Both the position numbers and the translations under genes were made by a program. 64,000 nt of DNA from Streptomyces griseoviridis. GTDB taxonomy: Bacteria; Actinomycetota; Actinomycetes; Streptomycetales; Streptomycetaceae. The notes under the pieces are model-generated. The model saw only the letters and a program-made list of their open reading frames with translations, was not told the origin of the DNA and did no database searches. Below, piece by piece: positions 55,345-63,811 of this stretch (position 1 is its first letter; each line of letters begins with the position of its first letter). The stretch spans positions 8,433,501 to 8,497,500 of the forward strand of contig NZ_CP029078.1 in assembly GCF_005222485.1 (NCBI RefSeq). Reading direction: 5' to 3'.

Positions 55345-56589
55345 ATGCCCTCTGCCGTCCTGCCCGCCTCTGACGTCCCCCAACTCGACACCGCAGCAGA
55401 CCTGTTGACCCTCCTGCGGGACACCACCACCGAGCCGCGCCCCGACAGCCAGCTGGAGGCCCTCGCTCTCGCCGTCGCCGCCGACCTGCCCGTCCTGCTG
55501 TGGGGCGAGCCGGGAATCGGCAAGACCGCCGCGCTGACCCAGCTGGCCGCTGAACTGGAGCTGCCGCTCACCACGGTCATCGCCAGCGTCCACGAGCCCT
55601 CCGACTTCGCCGGGCTGCCCGTGGTCGGCGACGACCCCGCCGAACAGGGCGTCCCGATGGCCCCGCCGGACTGGGCGGTGCGGCTCGTGCGGGCCGGCCG
55701 CGGACTGCTGTTCCTGGACGAGCTGTCCACCGCCCCGCCCGCCGTGCAGGCCGCTCTGCTGCGCCTCGTGCTGGAACGGAGGGTCGGCGCGCTGCGGCTG
55801 CCGCCTGGCATCCGGATCGTGGCCGCCGCCAACCCGCGCTCATCCGCCGCCGACGGCTGGGAGTTGAGCCCGCCGCTCGCCAACCGCTTCGTCCACCTCA
55901 AGTGGACCCACGACCACGAGGTCGTCGTCCGGGGCCTCGGCGGGACCTGGCCCCGCGCCACCCTGCCCCGACTCGACCCCCAACGGCTCGGCGACGCCGT
56001 GGACTTCGCCCGCCTGGCCGTGTGCGCGCTGCTCGCCGCCCGGCCCACCCTCGTCCACCGGCTGCCCGCCGACGAGACCCGGCGCGGCGGTGCCTGGCCC
56101 TCACCGCGCAGTTGGGACATGACCCTCACCTTGATCGCCTTCGCGACCGCGGCAAGCTCCTCACGCGACGTCCTCTCCCTTCTGGTCCGCGGCACCGTCG
56201 GGGACGGCCCAGGGCTCGAACTCCTCGCGAGCCTCGACCGGTTGGACCTGCCTGACCCCGAGGACGTGCTCGCCGACCCGGCCGGCGCCGAGCTGCCCGA
56301 CCGCGGCGATCTGCGGCAGGCGGTCCTCGACGGCGTCGTCGCCGCCGTCCGCGAACGTCCGGACAGGGCCCGCTGGGACGCCGCGTGGACGCTCCTGGTG
56401 CGCGCGGCCGAGACCGGCCCGCGCGACCTGGTGGTCGTCCCGGCGACCACACTCGCCGCGCTGCGCCGCGAGGAGTGGGACGTCCCCGCGTCGATCGAAC
56501 GCCTCGCGGGCGTGGTGTCCCTGTCGGCCCAAGCCGACCGGGTCGCGGACCGCACGGCGGCCCGCACGGCCGCGAGGACGGGCCGGTGA
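55345..56589 (+). CDS. MoxR-type AAA ATPase
   Basis: A 414-residue AAA+ ATPase of the MoxR kind, which usually acts as a chaperone with VWA-domain proteins. Walker A GEPGIGKT (54-61), Walker B LLFLDEL (121-127), sensor-1 Asn in IVAAANPRSSAADG and the arginine-finger region RFVHLKW follow in order. VHEPSDFAGLPVVGDD is the pre-Walker-B insert seen in this group. Its stop overlaps the VWA gene start (GTGA, 56586-56589), so the two are coupled and the proteins probably form a complex. Confidence 0.92.
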   Translation: MPSAVLPASDVPQLDTAADLLTLLRDTTTEPRPDSQLEALALAVAADLPVLLWGEPGIGKTAALTQLAAELELPLTTVIASVHEPSDFAGLPVVGDDPAEQGVPMAPPDWAVRLVRAGRGLLFLDELSTAPPAVQAALLRLVLERRVGALRLPPGIRIVAAANPRSSAADGWELSPPLANRFVHLKWTHDHEVVVRGLGGTWPRATLPRLDPQRLGDAVDFARLAVCALLAARPTLVHRLPADETRRGGAWPSPRSWDMTLTLIAFATAASSSRDVLSLLVRGTVGDGPGLELLASLDRLDLPDPEDVLADPAGAELPDRGDLRQAVLDGVVAAVRERPDRARWDAAWTLLVRAAETGPRDLVVVPATTLAALRREEWDVPASIERLAGVVSLSAQADRVADRTAARTAARTGR

Positions 56590-58091
56590 AGGGGGTGAGG
56601 GAGTTGGGGTCTGGTGATGACCCCTGCGGTGTGGGGGAGTTGGGGTCGGGTGGTGGCCGGAACGGCGTGAGGGAAGGGGAGCCGGGTGGTGGTCCGAACA
56701 GCGTGTCGGAGTTGGGGGCTCGCGGTGGCCCGAACGGTGTGAGGGAGGGGGAGCCGGGCGGTGGTCCGAACGGAGTTTCGGAGATGGGGCCTGGCGGTGG
56801 CCCGAACGGTGTGAGGGAGGGGGAGCCGGGCGGTGGCCCGTACGGCGCGGCGGCCGTGCTGGATCTCGACAAGCTCCTCGCCGCCCGGCTGTATGCCGCC
56901 CGGGTACGGCCCTACCTCGCGACCGCGCTGTTCGCGCTGCGTGTCGTCCCGTCGCGCCAGGTGCCGACCATGGGCGTCGACCGGCACTGGCGGTGCTACG
57001 TGTCACCCGCGTTCGTGGACCGCACCCCCGTTGAGGATCTGGCCGGCGTCTGGGTCCATGAGGTGTCCCACCTGCTGCGCGACCACCACGGCCGCAGCGA
57101 CAGGTACGCCCGGCTGCACGGCCTGACCGGGCCCGCCGAACGGCTCCGCATGAACATCGCCGCCGACTGCGAGATCAACGACGACGTCTACGGCGACGGC
57201 CTCGTCACCCCGGAGGGAGCGGTGACACCGACGACTCTCGCCCTGCGGCCCGGTGAACTCATGGAGGACTATCTGCGCCAGTTCACGCTGGGCGCGCGGA
57301 GCCAGGACCTGGCCTGGCTCGACTGCGGCAGCGGCGCCGACGGACTCGACCGGGAGTGGGACCTCGGGGCCGACGGCGCCCGCGGGCTCAGCGAGCAGGA
57401 GCGGGACGCCGTCCGCTTCCGGGTCGCCCAGGGCATCAAGGGGAGGCCGGGAAGCGCGTCGCGGGGCTGGCGGCGGTGGGCCGAGGACGCGTTCCATCCG
57501 CCGCAGCGCTGGCGGGAGTTGCTCGGCGCGGCGATCAGGTCGGCCGTGTCGGGTCCTGGCGCGGGCGACGACTACACGTACGGCAGACCCGCCCGGCGCT
57601 CGGCCGGCCTGCCCGGCGTGGTCCTGCCGAGCCTGCGCCGCAGACCGCCCCGGGTGGCCGTCGTCATCGACACCTCGGGTTCGGTCAGCGACGCCGAACT
57701 GGGCAGCGCGCTGCTGGAGATCACCGCGATCGCCAAGGCGGTCGGCGGCCGCCGCGACCTGGTCACGGTCGTGCCGTGCGACGCGGCGGTCCGGGTCGTG
57801 CACGCGCTGTGCCGGGCGGAGGGCGTCGCGCTGCTCGGAGGCGGCGGTACGGACCTGCGCGCGGGGTTCGCCAAGGCGCTGCGCCTCAGGCCGCGGCCCG
57901 ACGCCGTCGTCGTCCTGACCGACGGCCAGACCGCCTGGCCCGCGACCCGGCCGCCGTGCCGGACGGTGATCGGCCTCTTCCCGCGCCCGTCGGTGGGCCG
58001 GGCGTGGCACGAGCACGACCCCGACTACGTGCCGGACCGGCCACCGGACTGGGCGCGGCTCGTCGAGATCGGCCCGGACCAGGGCCGTTGA
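56586..58091 (+). CDS. VWA-like protein with metallopeptidase-like domain (DUF2201 type)
   Basis: A 501-residue partner of the MoxR ATPase. The first ~90 residues are a Gly/Pro/Glu-rich leader made of 24-residue repeats (GGGPNGVREGEPGGGPN-like). The next domain holds HEVSHLLRDHH (158-168), an HExxH-type zinc motif, and NIAADCEINDDV, which fits the putative metallopeptidase domain of DUF2201 proteins. The C-terminal VWA-like domain has VAVVIDTSGSVSD with Asp362 of the DxSGS metal-ion motif, and VLTDGQT. GTG 56586 overlaps the ATPase stop. MoxR-VWA pairs are known in metal insertion, proteolysis-like remodelling and conflict systems; which applies is not shown. Confidence 0.88.
   Translation: MKGVRELGSGDDPCGVGELGSGGGRNGVREGEPGGGPNSVSELGARGGPNGVREGEPGGGPNGVSEMGPGGGPNGVREGEPGGGPYGAAAVLDLDKLLAARLYAARVRPYLATALFALRVVPSRQVPTMGVDRHWRCYVSPAFVDRTPVEDLAGVWVHEVSHLLRDHHGRSDRYARLHGLTGPAERLRMNIAADCEINDDVYGDGLVTPEGAVTPTTLALRPGELMEDYLRQFTLGARSQDLAWLDCGSGADGLDREWDLGADGARGLSEQERDAVRFRVAQGIKGRPGSASRGWRRWAEDAFHPPQRWRELLGAAIRSAVSGPGAGDDYTYGRPARRSAGLPGVVLPSLRRRPPRVAVVIDTSGSVSDAELGSALLEITAIAKAVGGRRDLVTVVPCDAAVRVVHALCRAEGVALLGGGGTDLRAGFAKALRLRPRPDAVVVLTDGQTAWPATRPPCRTVIGLFPRPSVGRAWHEHDPDYVPDRPPDWARLVEIGPDQGR
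56661..56832 (+). repeat. 72-bp in-frame tandem repeats
   Basis: A 72-bp unit (24 codons) starts at 56661, 56733 and 56805 (last copy partial), encoding the Gly/Pro/Glu-rich N terminus of the VWA protein. Units differ at several positions, so the array is older than the 42-bp one nearby. Confidence 0.85.
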
Positions 58092-58100
58092 GGCCGGCGC

Positions 58101-58560
58101 TCACCGCAGGGAGCGTTCCAACGCCGCGCGGTGGTCGAGGACCCACTGACAGGCCGCCCTGACGTTTCTCACCGCTGCGGTGCCGCGGAGCCGGACCATG
58201 GCGGGGTCGCCGGCCTCGGCCTGGGCCTCGATGCCCGTCGGCACCGGTCCTGCCACCACAGCACCGTGGACACGAGGCTCTGCCGGTCGGCCAGCGCGTA
58301 GCTGTCCGCGACCAGCCTCATGCGGCGGGCCGCCTCCTCGACGTCGGTGATCGAAGGGCCCAGGCCGAGGTACTGCCAGCAGACGTGAGTGACGTCGTGG
58401 ATCCGCGCGCCAGGCGCCGCGAGGTCCCAGTCGATGAACGCCACCGGGCGAAGCGCGCCGCCACGCGGCCGGTAGACGGTGTTCCTGGGCGACAAGTCGT
58501 TGTGGCACACGACCTGTTGATCTCCGGCCAGCGGGGTACCGGCCGTCGCACCCGCCCCTG
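58101..58560 (-). pseudogene. truncated, frameshifted aminoglycoside phosphotransferase-like gene
   Basis: The catalytic half of an APH-type kinase is readable: VVCHNDLSPRNTVYR (Brenner-type HxDxxxxN) and PVAFIDWDLAAPG (the metal-binding D). The reading frame that carries it breaks near 58250: after LVSTVLWWQDR the matching C-terminal sequence (IEAQAEAGDPAMVRLRGTAAVRNVRAACQWVLDH) continues in another frame to a stop at 58101. About 100 N-terminal residues with the nucleotide-binding loop are absent upstream. Truncation plus frameshift makes this a remnant. Confidence 0.8.
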
Positions 58561-58623
58561 AAGCGTCCCTTCGCGAGATCGCCGCTCACCGGCCGAGCGG
58601 ATACCCGGATCCGGTGCCGACGC

Positions 58624-59007
58624 TCAGCCGCCGCGAAGCCCCCACGCGTCGAGACCGCCGTAGACCTGAGCCTCAAGGCACTGCGGGGCGTCAAGGCCCA
58701 CGGCCTCGCCTCGGTACAGGGCGACGAGCGAGTCCTCGCCTCGCCACCAGGTGTCGGTCAGACCCCGTACTTCGGGTACCGGCTCGTAGCCGTCCAGGTC
58801 CACTGACTCGACGGCCCTGCCTCTGATCCTCGTGACGGTCCTGGCCCAGCGCCCGGCATGCGCGGCGAGCGCCAGGGACTCCACCCATCCGTCGATGCAC
58901 TCGTGCAGGGGCGTCCAACGGTGGGCGTCGATCCCGAACGCCCCGTCGGGACCGATCAGCCCGCCGCCGGGCCATTGCCCTTGCCGCAGCTCACCTCGTC
59001 CGCCCCC
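58624..59007 (-). pseudogene. remnant without a start codon, function unknown
   Basis: An open frame of about 125 codons runs from directly behind the stop of the SDR gene to 58624 and reads like a real protein end: GGGLIGPDGAFGIDAHRWTPLHECIDGWVESLALAAHAGRW, then WWRGEDSLVALYRGEAVG. The first 40 codons have no ATG or GTG, so only a 86-codon form starting at the GTG 58884 is translatable. The style recalls SMI1/KNR4 (SUKH) proteins, but I cannot confirm this. I read it as a gene that lost its 5' end, adjacent to the phosphotransferase remnant. Confidence 0.4.
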
Positions 59008-59757
59008 TCACACGATCCCGCCGTTCGCCCGCAGCACCTGTCCGTTCACCCACCGTCCGTCCGGGCCCGCCAGGAAGGCCACGACGCTCGCGATGTCCCG
59101 CGGTGTGCCCAGGCGTTCCAGCGGGGGCTGGGCCGCCAGGCGGGCGACGGTCTCCTCGTCCTTGCCGTCGAGGAAGAGGTCGGTGGCGGTGGGGCCGGGG
59201 GCGACCGCGTTCACCGTCACGTCCCGGCCGCGCAGTTCCCGGGCGAGGATCAGGGTCAGCGCCTCGACCGCGCCCTTGCTGGCCGCGTAGGCGCCGTAGC
59301 CGGGGAAGGCCAGGCCGAGAATCGACGTCGAGAAGTTGACGATCGTGCCGCCGGGGCGCAGCCTGCGGGCGGCCTGCTGGTCGACGACGAACGTGCCGCG
59401 GATGTTGGTGCGGTACACCGCGTCGAGGTCGGCGAGGTCCAGGTCGACCACGGGGGACAGGGGCATCCGGCCGGCCGCGTGCACGACCACGTCGATCCCG
59501 CCGTACGTGGTCTCCGCGAGGTCGAAGAGGGCAGCGACCTCCGTCTCGTCGGCGACGTCCGCGCGGGCCGGGAACACCGTGCCGCCCGCTTCCTCGATGG
59601 TCCGTACGGCGTCCTGGGCCGCCTTCTCGTTGCCCGCGTAGCCGACGACGACCGCGAGTCCGTCCGCCGCGAGCCGCTGGGCGACCTCGCGTCCGATGCC
59701 GCGCGAGCCGCCGGTGACGATCGCGACCCGTCGGTCCGTCCTGGGGTGAGAGGTCAT
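59008..59757 (-). CDS. short-chain dehydrogenase/reductase
   Basis: A 249-residue classical SDR using NAD(P)H. It has the cofactor motif VTGGSRGIG (residues about 14-22), the NAAG-equivalent VVHAAGRMP, Ser in FSTS, the catalytic YGAYAASKG (Tyr and Lys) and the PGPTATDLF loop. Substrate unknown; most of this group reduce 3-oxoacyl or other carbonyl compounds. It is divergent from a TetR gene with operator-like repeats in the spacer, so expression is probably induced by a compound that the regulator senses. Confidence 0.93.
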   Translation of the reverse strand: MTSHPRTDRRVAIVTGGSRGIGREVAQRLAADGLAVVVGYAGNEKAAQDAVRTIEEAGGTVFPARADVADETEVAALFDLAETTYGGIDVVVHAAGRMPLSPVVDLDLADLDAVYRTNIRGTFVVDQQAARRLRPGGTIVNFSTSILGLAFPGYGAYAASKGAVEALTLILARELRGRDVTVNAVAPGPTATDLFLDGKDEETVARLAAQPPLERLGTPRDIASVVAFLAGPDGRWVNGQVLRANGGIV

Positions 59758-59777
59758 GACGGGGCCCTTCCTCTTGT

Positions 59778-59860
59778 TAGCGCTGCTACGGATTACCTGT
59801 ATCGACGATAACACGGAATCGTAGCGATCGTAACGCCCATCTCGTATCAACGCTACGAAT
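59778..59860. promoter_or_regulatory. operator cluster between the SDR and TetR genes
   Basis: Three related elements share the word GCTACG/CGTAGC: TAGC-GCT-GCTA at 59778-59788, the near-palindrome GTAGCGATCGTAAC at 59821-59834, and CGCTACGAAT at 59851-59860. They flank an AT-richer stretch that would hold both divergent promoters. Binding by the adjacent TetR protein is inferred from position. Confidence 0.6.
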
Positions 59861-59876
59861 GGCGTACCGTGGTGCC

Positions 59877-60641
59877 ATGGACGCGAGGGAGAAGATCCTG
59901 GACGCGGCGACCACCCTGCTGGCCGGCGCACCGGTCGCCGACGTCTCCACCCGTGCGGTGTGCGAGGCGGCCGGGGTGGGGGCGCCGATGCTCTACCGGC
60001 TGTTCGGCGACAAGGCGGGGCTGCTCGCGGCCGTCGTCGACCGGGGTTTCGAGGAGTACCTGAACTCCAAGAGGCAGGCGCGGCCCAGTGCCGACCCGGT
60101 CGCCGATCTCAGAGCCGGGTGGGACAACCACCTGCGGTTCGCGCTGGAGCACCCCCATCACTACCGGCTGATGTACTCGCCGGAGCTGACCGTGCCGCCC
60201 GCCGCCGTCGAGGAGGCGCACGCCCTGCTCGGCGCGATCCTGGAGCGCTGCGCGGTGGCGGGCCGGCTCACCGTGCCGCCCGCCCTCGCCACGCAGATGA
60301 TCATGTCCGCCAATGTGGGCGCGGCCCTGTCGATACTGACCCGTCCCGAGCAGTACCCGGACCCCGCGTTCTCCGAGCGGCTGCGGGACGCCGTCCTCGA
60401 CGCGGTCACCTGCCCGGCCGATCCCGGCAAGGTGCCCGGGGCCGAGCCGGATCACGCCGTCCCGGTCGCAGCCGCCACCCTGGCCGCCCGGCTGCGCGCC
60501 GAGCGCACCCCGGTCTTCACCACGGCCGAGTCGGCCCTCCTCGAACAGTGGCTCGACAAGCTGGGAAAGAGCGGAAGGAGCGCGGGAGGGGGAGGGGGAG
60601 AGGGAGAGACAGAGAGGGCGCGGGTAGTGGATGAGACCTGA
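59877..60641 (+). CDS. TetR-family regulator divergent from the SDR
   Basis: A 254-residue TetR-type repressor. Helix-turn-helix at about residues 4-50 (REKILDAATTLLAGAPVADVSTRAVCEAAGVGAPMLYRLFGDKAGLLAAVVDRGF). The ligand-binding C-terminal domain is helical, with HPHHYRLMYSPELT resembling the TetR_C region of this group. The last 30 residues (SGRSAGGGGGEGETERARVVDET) are a disordered charged tail. ATG 59877 was chosen over 59859; the upstream start would read through the CGCTACG operator half-site. It should repress the SDR gene and itself. Confidence 0.9.
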   Translation: MDAREKILDAATTLLAGAPVADVSTRAVCEAAGVGAPMLYRLFGDKAGLLAAVVDRGFEEYLNSKRQARPSADPVADLRAGWDNHLRFALEHPHHYRLMYSPELTVPPAAVEEAHALLGAILERCAVAGRLTVPPALATQMIMSANVGAALSILTRPEQYPDPAFSERLRDAVLDAVTCPADPGKVPGAEPDHAVPVAAATLAARLRAERTPVFTTAESALLEQWLDKLGKSGRSAGGGGGEGETERARVVDET

Positions 60642-60890
60642 CCTTCAGTAACCCTGAGGAGGAGTCCGCGCCGGCCTGTACTGGTAGATGATGACGATGA
60701 GTTGCGGCTCGGGCGCCCCCTCGCCCCCGCGGCCCCTCGCCTCCGCGCCCCCGCGGCCCCTCGGCGACGATCTGGACGTCGAGCCCGCCGGGCGCGAACG
60801 CCGCCGTCAGTTCGGAGTGAGCGTGGCTGAGGCCGCCGTCCGTGCGGACGGCGGCCCCGGAACCTCAGCTCACCGAGAGCGTCTCAGTCC
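60642..60890. terminator. convergent spacer with hairpin at 60831-60856
   Basis: A 249-bp gap between the TetR gene and the MFS gene end. A 12-bp GC stem (60831-60842 with 60845-60856, tight loop) is the likely shared terminator. On the minus strand a codon-like stretch ends at 60645 (ELTAAFAPGGLDVQIV ... PQLIVIIYQYRP) but lacks a start codon and may be a gene remnant. The 3' end of the MFS gene is partly duplicated here: TCAGCTCACCGA occurs at 60865 and 60891. Confidence 0.6.
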
Positions 60891-62360
60891 TCAGCTCACC
60901 GAAGACGTCTCCGTCGGCGCGGGGGAGACCGCGACCGGGGCCGCGGGGCGTCGGCGCGGGATGAACGACGCGACCACGAAGGCCAGCAGCGCGGCGCCCG
61001 CGCCGATCGACATGACGACCTTGAAGCCGTTCTCCGACGGCAGGGCGTAGCCACCGAGGCTGATCGTCATCTGCGACAGGATCACTCCGGCGATCGCGCT
61101 CGCGACCGACGTACCGATCGACCGCATCAGCGTGTTGAGGCTGTTGGCCGCTGCCGTCTCCGACGGGTCGACGGCGCCCATGATCAGGGCCGGCATCGCG
61201 CCGTACGTGAAGCCGATGCCGGCGCCGATCACACAGGACACCAGCACCAGGTGCCAGACCTCGGACATCAGCACGATGTTCAGGGCGTACCCGGAGGCCA
61301 CGATCAGGGCGCCGATCATCAGCGTCACCTTCGGGCCCTTCGCCTTGGAGACGGCGGCCGACACCGGCGCGAACACCATCATCACGAGCCCGGAGGGCGC
61401 CATCACCAGACCGGCCGTCAGCAGCGACTTGCCCAGGCCGAAGCCGGTCTGGACGGGCAGCTGGAGCAGCTGCGGCAGCACCAGGGACATCGCGAACATC
61501 GAGAAGCCGATCGCGATCGAGGCGAGGTTGGTCACCAGCACCTGACGGCGGGCCGTGGTGCGCAGGTCGACCAAGGGCTCCGAGGTGCGCAGCTCGAAGA
61601 AGCCCCACGCCACCAGCACCAGCACGGCCACGGCGAACAGGCCGAGCGTCGTGGAGCTGGTCCAGCCCCAGTCGGCGCCCTTGGAGATCGCCAGCAGCAG
61701 CGAGATCAGGCCGGTCGCCATACCGATGCCGCCGACCAGGTCGAAGCGGCCGCCGGTGCGCACCGCGGACTCCGGCACGAACACCGCGACCAGCGCCAGG
61801 GCCACCACGCCGAGGCCGGCCGACGCCCAGAACAGGACGTGCCAGTCGAAGTGGTCGGCTATCAGGGCCGCCGTGGGCAGACCCAGCGCGCCGCCGACGC
61901 CCAGCGAGGCGCTCATCAGCGCGGTCGACCCGGCGAGCCGCTCCGCGGGCAGCTCGTCGCGCATGATGCTGATGCCCAGCGGCACGACCGCCGCCGCGAG
62001 GCCCTGCACCGCACGCCCGACGATCATCGGCACCAGGGTGTCGCTGAGCGCGCAGATCACCGACCCCGAGATCAGCAGCACCACGCTCACCAGCAGCATC
62101 CGCCGCTTGCCGAACATGTCCCCGAGCCTGCCCACCACCGGCGTGGCCACCGCGGCGGCCAGCAGCGTCGCGGTGACGGCCCAGGCGGTGTCGGAGGCCG
62201 GGGCGTCCAGCAGCTTCGGCAGCTGCGGCACGATCGGGATGACCAGGGTCTGCATCAGCGAGACGACGATCCCGGCGAAGGCCAGCACCGCCACCACGGC
62301 GCCCGGCCGCGGTACGGCCGGGCCGCCCGCGCCGGCGGGTCTGGGGAGAACGTCGGACAT
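60891..62360 (-). CDS. MFS drug-exporter-like transporter (DHA2 type)
   Basis: A 489-residue proton-driven exporter with about 14 hydrophobic helices. Conserved pieces include the first helix region VVAVLAFAGIVVSLMQTLVIPIVPQLP, the A-type motif GRLGDMFGKRRMLL between helices 2 and 3, and the mid-protein motif-C-like GVGGALGLPTAALI. Length and helix number fit the DHA2 family, which exports drugs or antibiotics; substrate is not predictable. It is divergent from the TetR gene at 62709 and lies behind a perfect 20-bp palindrome, so it is very likely induced through that repressor. Confidence 0.93.
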   Translation of the reverse strand: MSDVLPRPAGAGGPAVPRPGAVVAVLAFAGIVVSLMQTLVIPIVPQLPKLLDAPASDTAWAVTATLLAAAVATPVVGRLGDMFGKRRMLLVSVVLLISGSVICALSDTLVPMIVGRAVQGLAAAVVPLGISIMRDELPAERLAGSTALMSASLGVGGALGLPTAALIADHFDWHVLFWASAGLGVVALALVAVFVPESAVRTGGRFDLVGGIGMATGLISLLLAISKGADWGWTSSTTLGLFAVAVLVLVAWGFFELRTSEPLVDLRTTARRQVLVTNLASIAIGFSMFAMSLVLPQLLQLPVQTGFGLGKSLLTAGLVMAPSGLVMMVFAPVSAAVSKAKGPKVTLMIGALIVASGYALNIVLMSEVWHLVLVSCVIGAGIGFTYGAMPALIMGAVDPSETAAANSLNTLMRSIGTSVASAIAGVILSQMTISLGGYALPSENGFKVVMSIGAGAALLAFVVASFIPRRRPAAPVAVSPAPTETSSVS

Positions 62361-62413
62361 GTGGGTGCCTCCGAGCGAGGAAGGGGAGAGAAAGCAGGAA
62401 ACGCGGTCGAAAA

Positions 62414-62433
62414 TAAGTCAATCGCTTGACTTA
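62414..62433. promoter_or_regulatory. TetR operator before the MFS gene
   Basis: Perfect palindrome TAAGTCAA-TCGC-TTGACTTA, 53 bp upstream of the MFS start codon and overlapping a TTGACTTA that could be a promoter element. It is the textbook layout of a TetR-repressed exporter. Confidence 0.85.
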
Positions 62434-62708
62434 CTGTAACGGCGGCGGGGGGCGGCTTCGCACCGTGCCGGGTTCCACGGCGAGGCCTTCGCTGCCCGCC
62501 CCGCCGTGGCCGCCCGCGCCGCCGTGGCTGCCCGCCCCGTCGTGGCTGCCTGCCCCGCCCCACGCCGCCCGCGCCGCCCCACCCCGCTCCCCACGTGCGG
62601 TTGCGTAGGCTTTCCGTGGTGATCCCCGTCGCGTCGGCGGCGGAGTCCGCGACGATCCCAGGGACTGGTCGTCGCGGGGGCGCGGCAAGTCCCGGTGCGA
62701 CGGTGAGC

Positions 62709-63431
62709 ATGGCGGGCAGAACGGCACGGGCGGGACAGGTCGGCACGACCAGAGAGCTGATCCTGACGACGGCCGAACGGCTGTTCGCCGAGCGTGGTGT
62801 GAACGCGGTCTCCAACCGCCAGATCAGCGAGGCCGCCGGCCAGGGCAACAACACGGCCGTCGGCTACCACTTCGGCACCAAGGCCGACCTGGTCCGCGCC
62901 ATCGTGCGCAGCCACTCGCAGCGCATCGAGGAGATCCGGGTCAGGCTGCTCGCCGGGATCGGCGACTCCACCGACCTGCGGGACTGGATCGACTGCCTGG
63001 TGCGGCCGATGCCCGAGCATCTCGCCGACCTGGGCGGCCCCACCTGGTACGCGCGGTTCTGCGCGCAGCTGATGACCGACCCGGCCCTGCACGACATCCT
63101 GGTGGAGGAGTCCCTCGCCTCCCCGTCGCTGCGCGCGATCATCGAGGGGCTGAACCGGTGTCTGACCGGGCTGCCGCCCGAAGTCCGGGCCGAGCGCGGT
63201 GAGATGGCCCGCCATCTCATCGTCACCATGCCCGCCGAGCGGGAGCGCGCCCTCGCCGAGGGCCGGCCCACGCCCCGCGCCGACTGGCACAGCGCCGGCA
63301 GCGGTCTCGCCGACGCGCTGATCGGCGTCTGGCTGGCCCCGATCACACCGATCACCCCAACCACACCGACCGCGCCGACCACACCAACTACACCGACCGC
63401 GCCGGACGTCCCCAGCACGCCGAGCGGCTGA
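62709..63431 (+). CDS. TetR-family repressor of the MFS exporter
   Basis: A 240-residue TetR regulator. The helix-turn-helix (about 10-58) reads RELILTTAERLFAERGVNAVSNRQISEAAGQGNNTAVGYHFGTKADLVRAIV, typical of the group. The C-terminal domain is helical with a TetR_C-like FCAQLMTDPALHDILVEES region. The last ~30 residues (ITPITPTTPTAPTTP...) are a Thr/Pro tandem tail encoded by ACC-rich repeats, probably disordered. ATG 62709 is taken although an in-frame GTG six bases upstream is possible; no clear ribosome-binding site is seen. Confidence 0.9.
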   Translation: MAGRTARAGQVGTTRELILTTAERLFAERGVNAVSNRQISEAAGQGNNTAVGYHFGTKADLVRAIVRSHSQRIEEIRVRLLAGIGDSTDLRDWIDCLVRPMPEHLADLGGPTWYARFCAQLMTDPALHDILVEESLASPSLRAIIEGLNRCLTGLPPEVRAERGEMARHLIVTMPAERERALAEGRPTPRADWHSAGSGLADALIGVWLAPITPITPTTPTAPTTPTTPTAPDVPSTPSG

Positions 63432-63811
63432 TCGGCTGACCGAGACGGACGCCCCGACCCGCGGGCGTCGCGCCCGCCGTACCCGCCGTACCCGCCGTAC
63501 CCGTCGCGCCCGCCGTACCCGGCAGGCTCGCCGCGTCCGCCTAGGGTGGCCGCTCCGGGGCGCGCTGCCTCCGTGCGGTACCGCCGCATCGCGCTCGACG
63601 CCCTTCCCTCACTCTGGGATGTTCACTCAGGATCCGCTCCGGCGATCAGGAAACCGCTCCCGCACCGAGGAAACCGGTCGGGCACCCAGGCAGCCGTTCG
63701 GGTTGCTTGCTTCAGGCAAGCATAGATAGATTACTTGAGTCAAGCAATGGATGCGATGCGATGCGACGCGATCGATTCGCTCCGCTCGCGTGGAACGGAA
63801 GGGTGCGCCCC
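63432..63811. promoter_or_regulatory. upstream region of the response regulator with repeats
   Basis: 380 bp without a gene. The 9-bp unit CCGCCGTAC is repeated three times at 63474-63500 and again at 63510. Closer to the next gene are two symmetric elements: TGCTTGC-TTCAG-GCAAGCA at 63704-63722 and CTTGA-G-TCAAG at 63734-63744, within the only AT-rich part of the spacer, and an ATGCG run at 63751-63764. These are probably operator and promoter elements. Confidence 0.55.

Noticed and set aside
60645..60870. Possible small minus-strand protein ending in a Gln/Tyr-rich tail
   Set aside because: Codon use looks coding-like, but the frame has no ATG, GTG or TTG start and begins after a stop, so it is at best a remnant.
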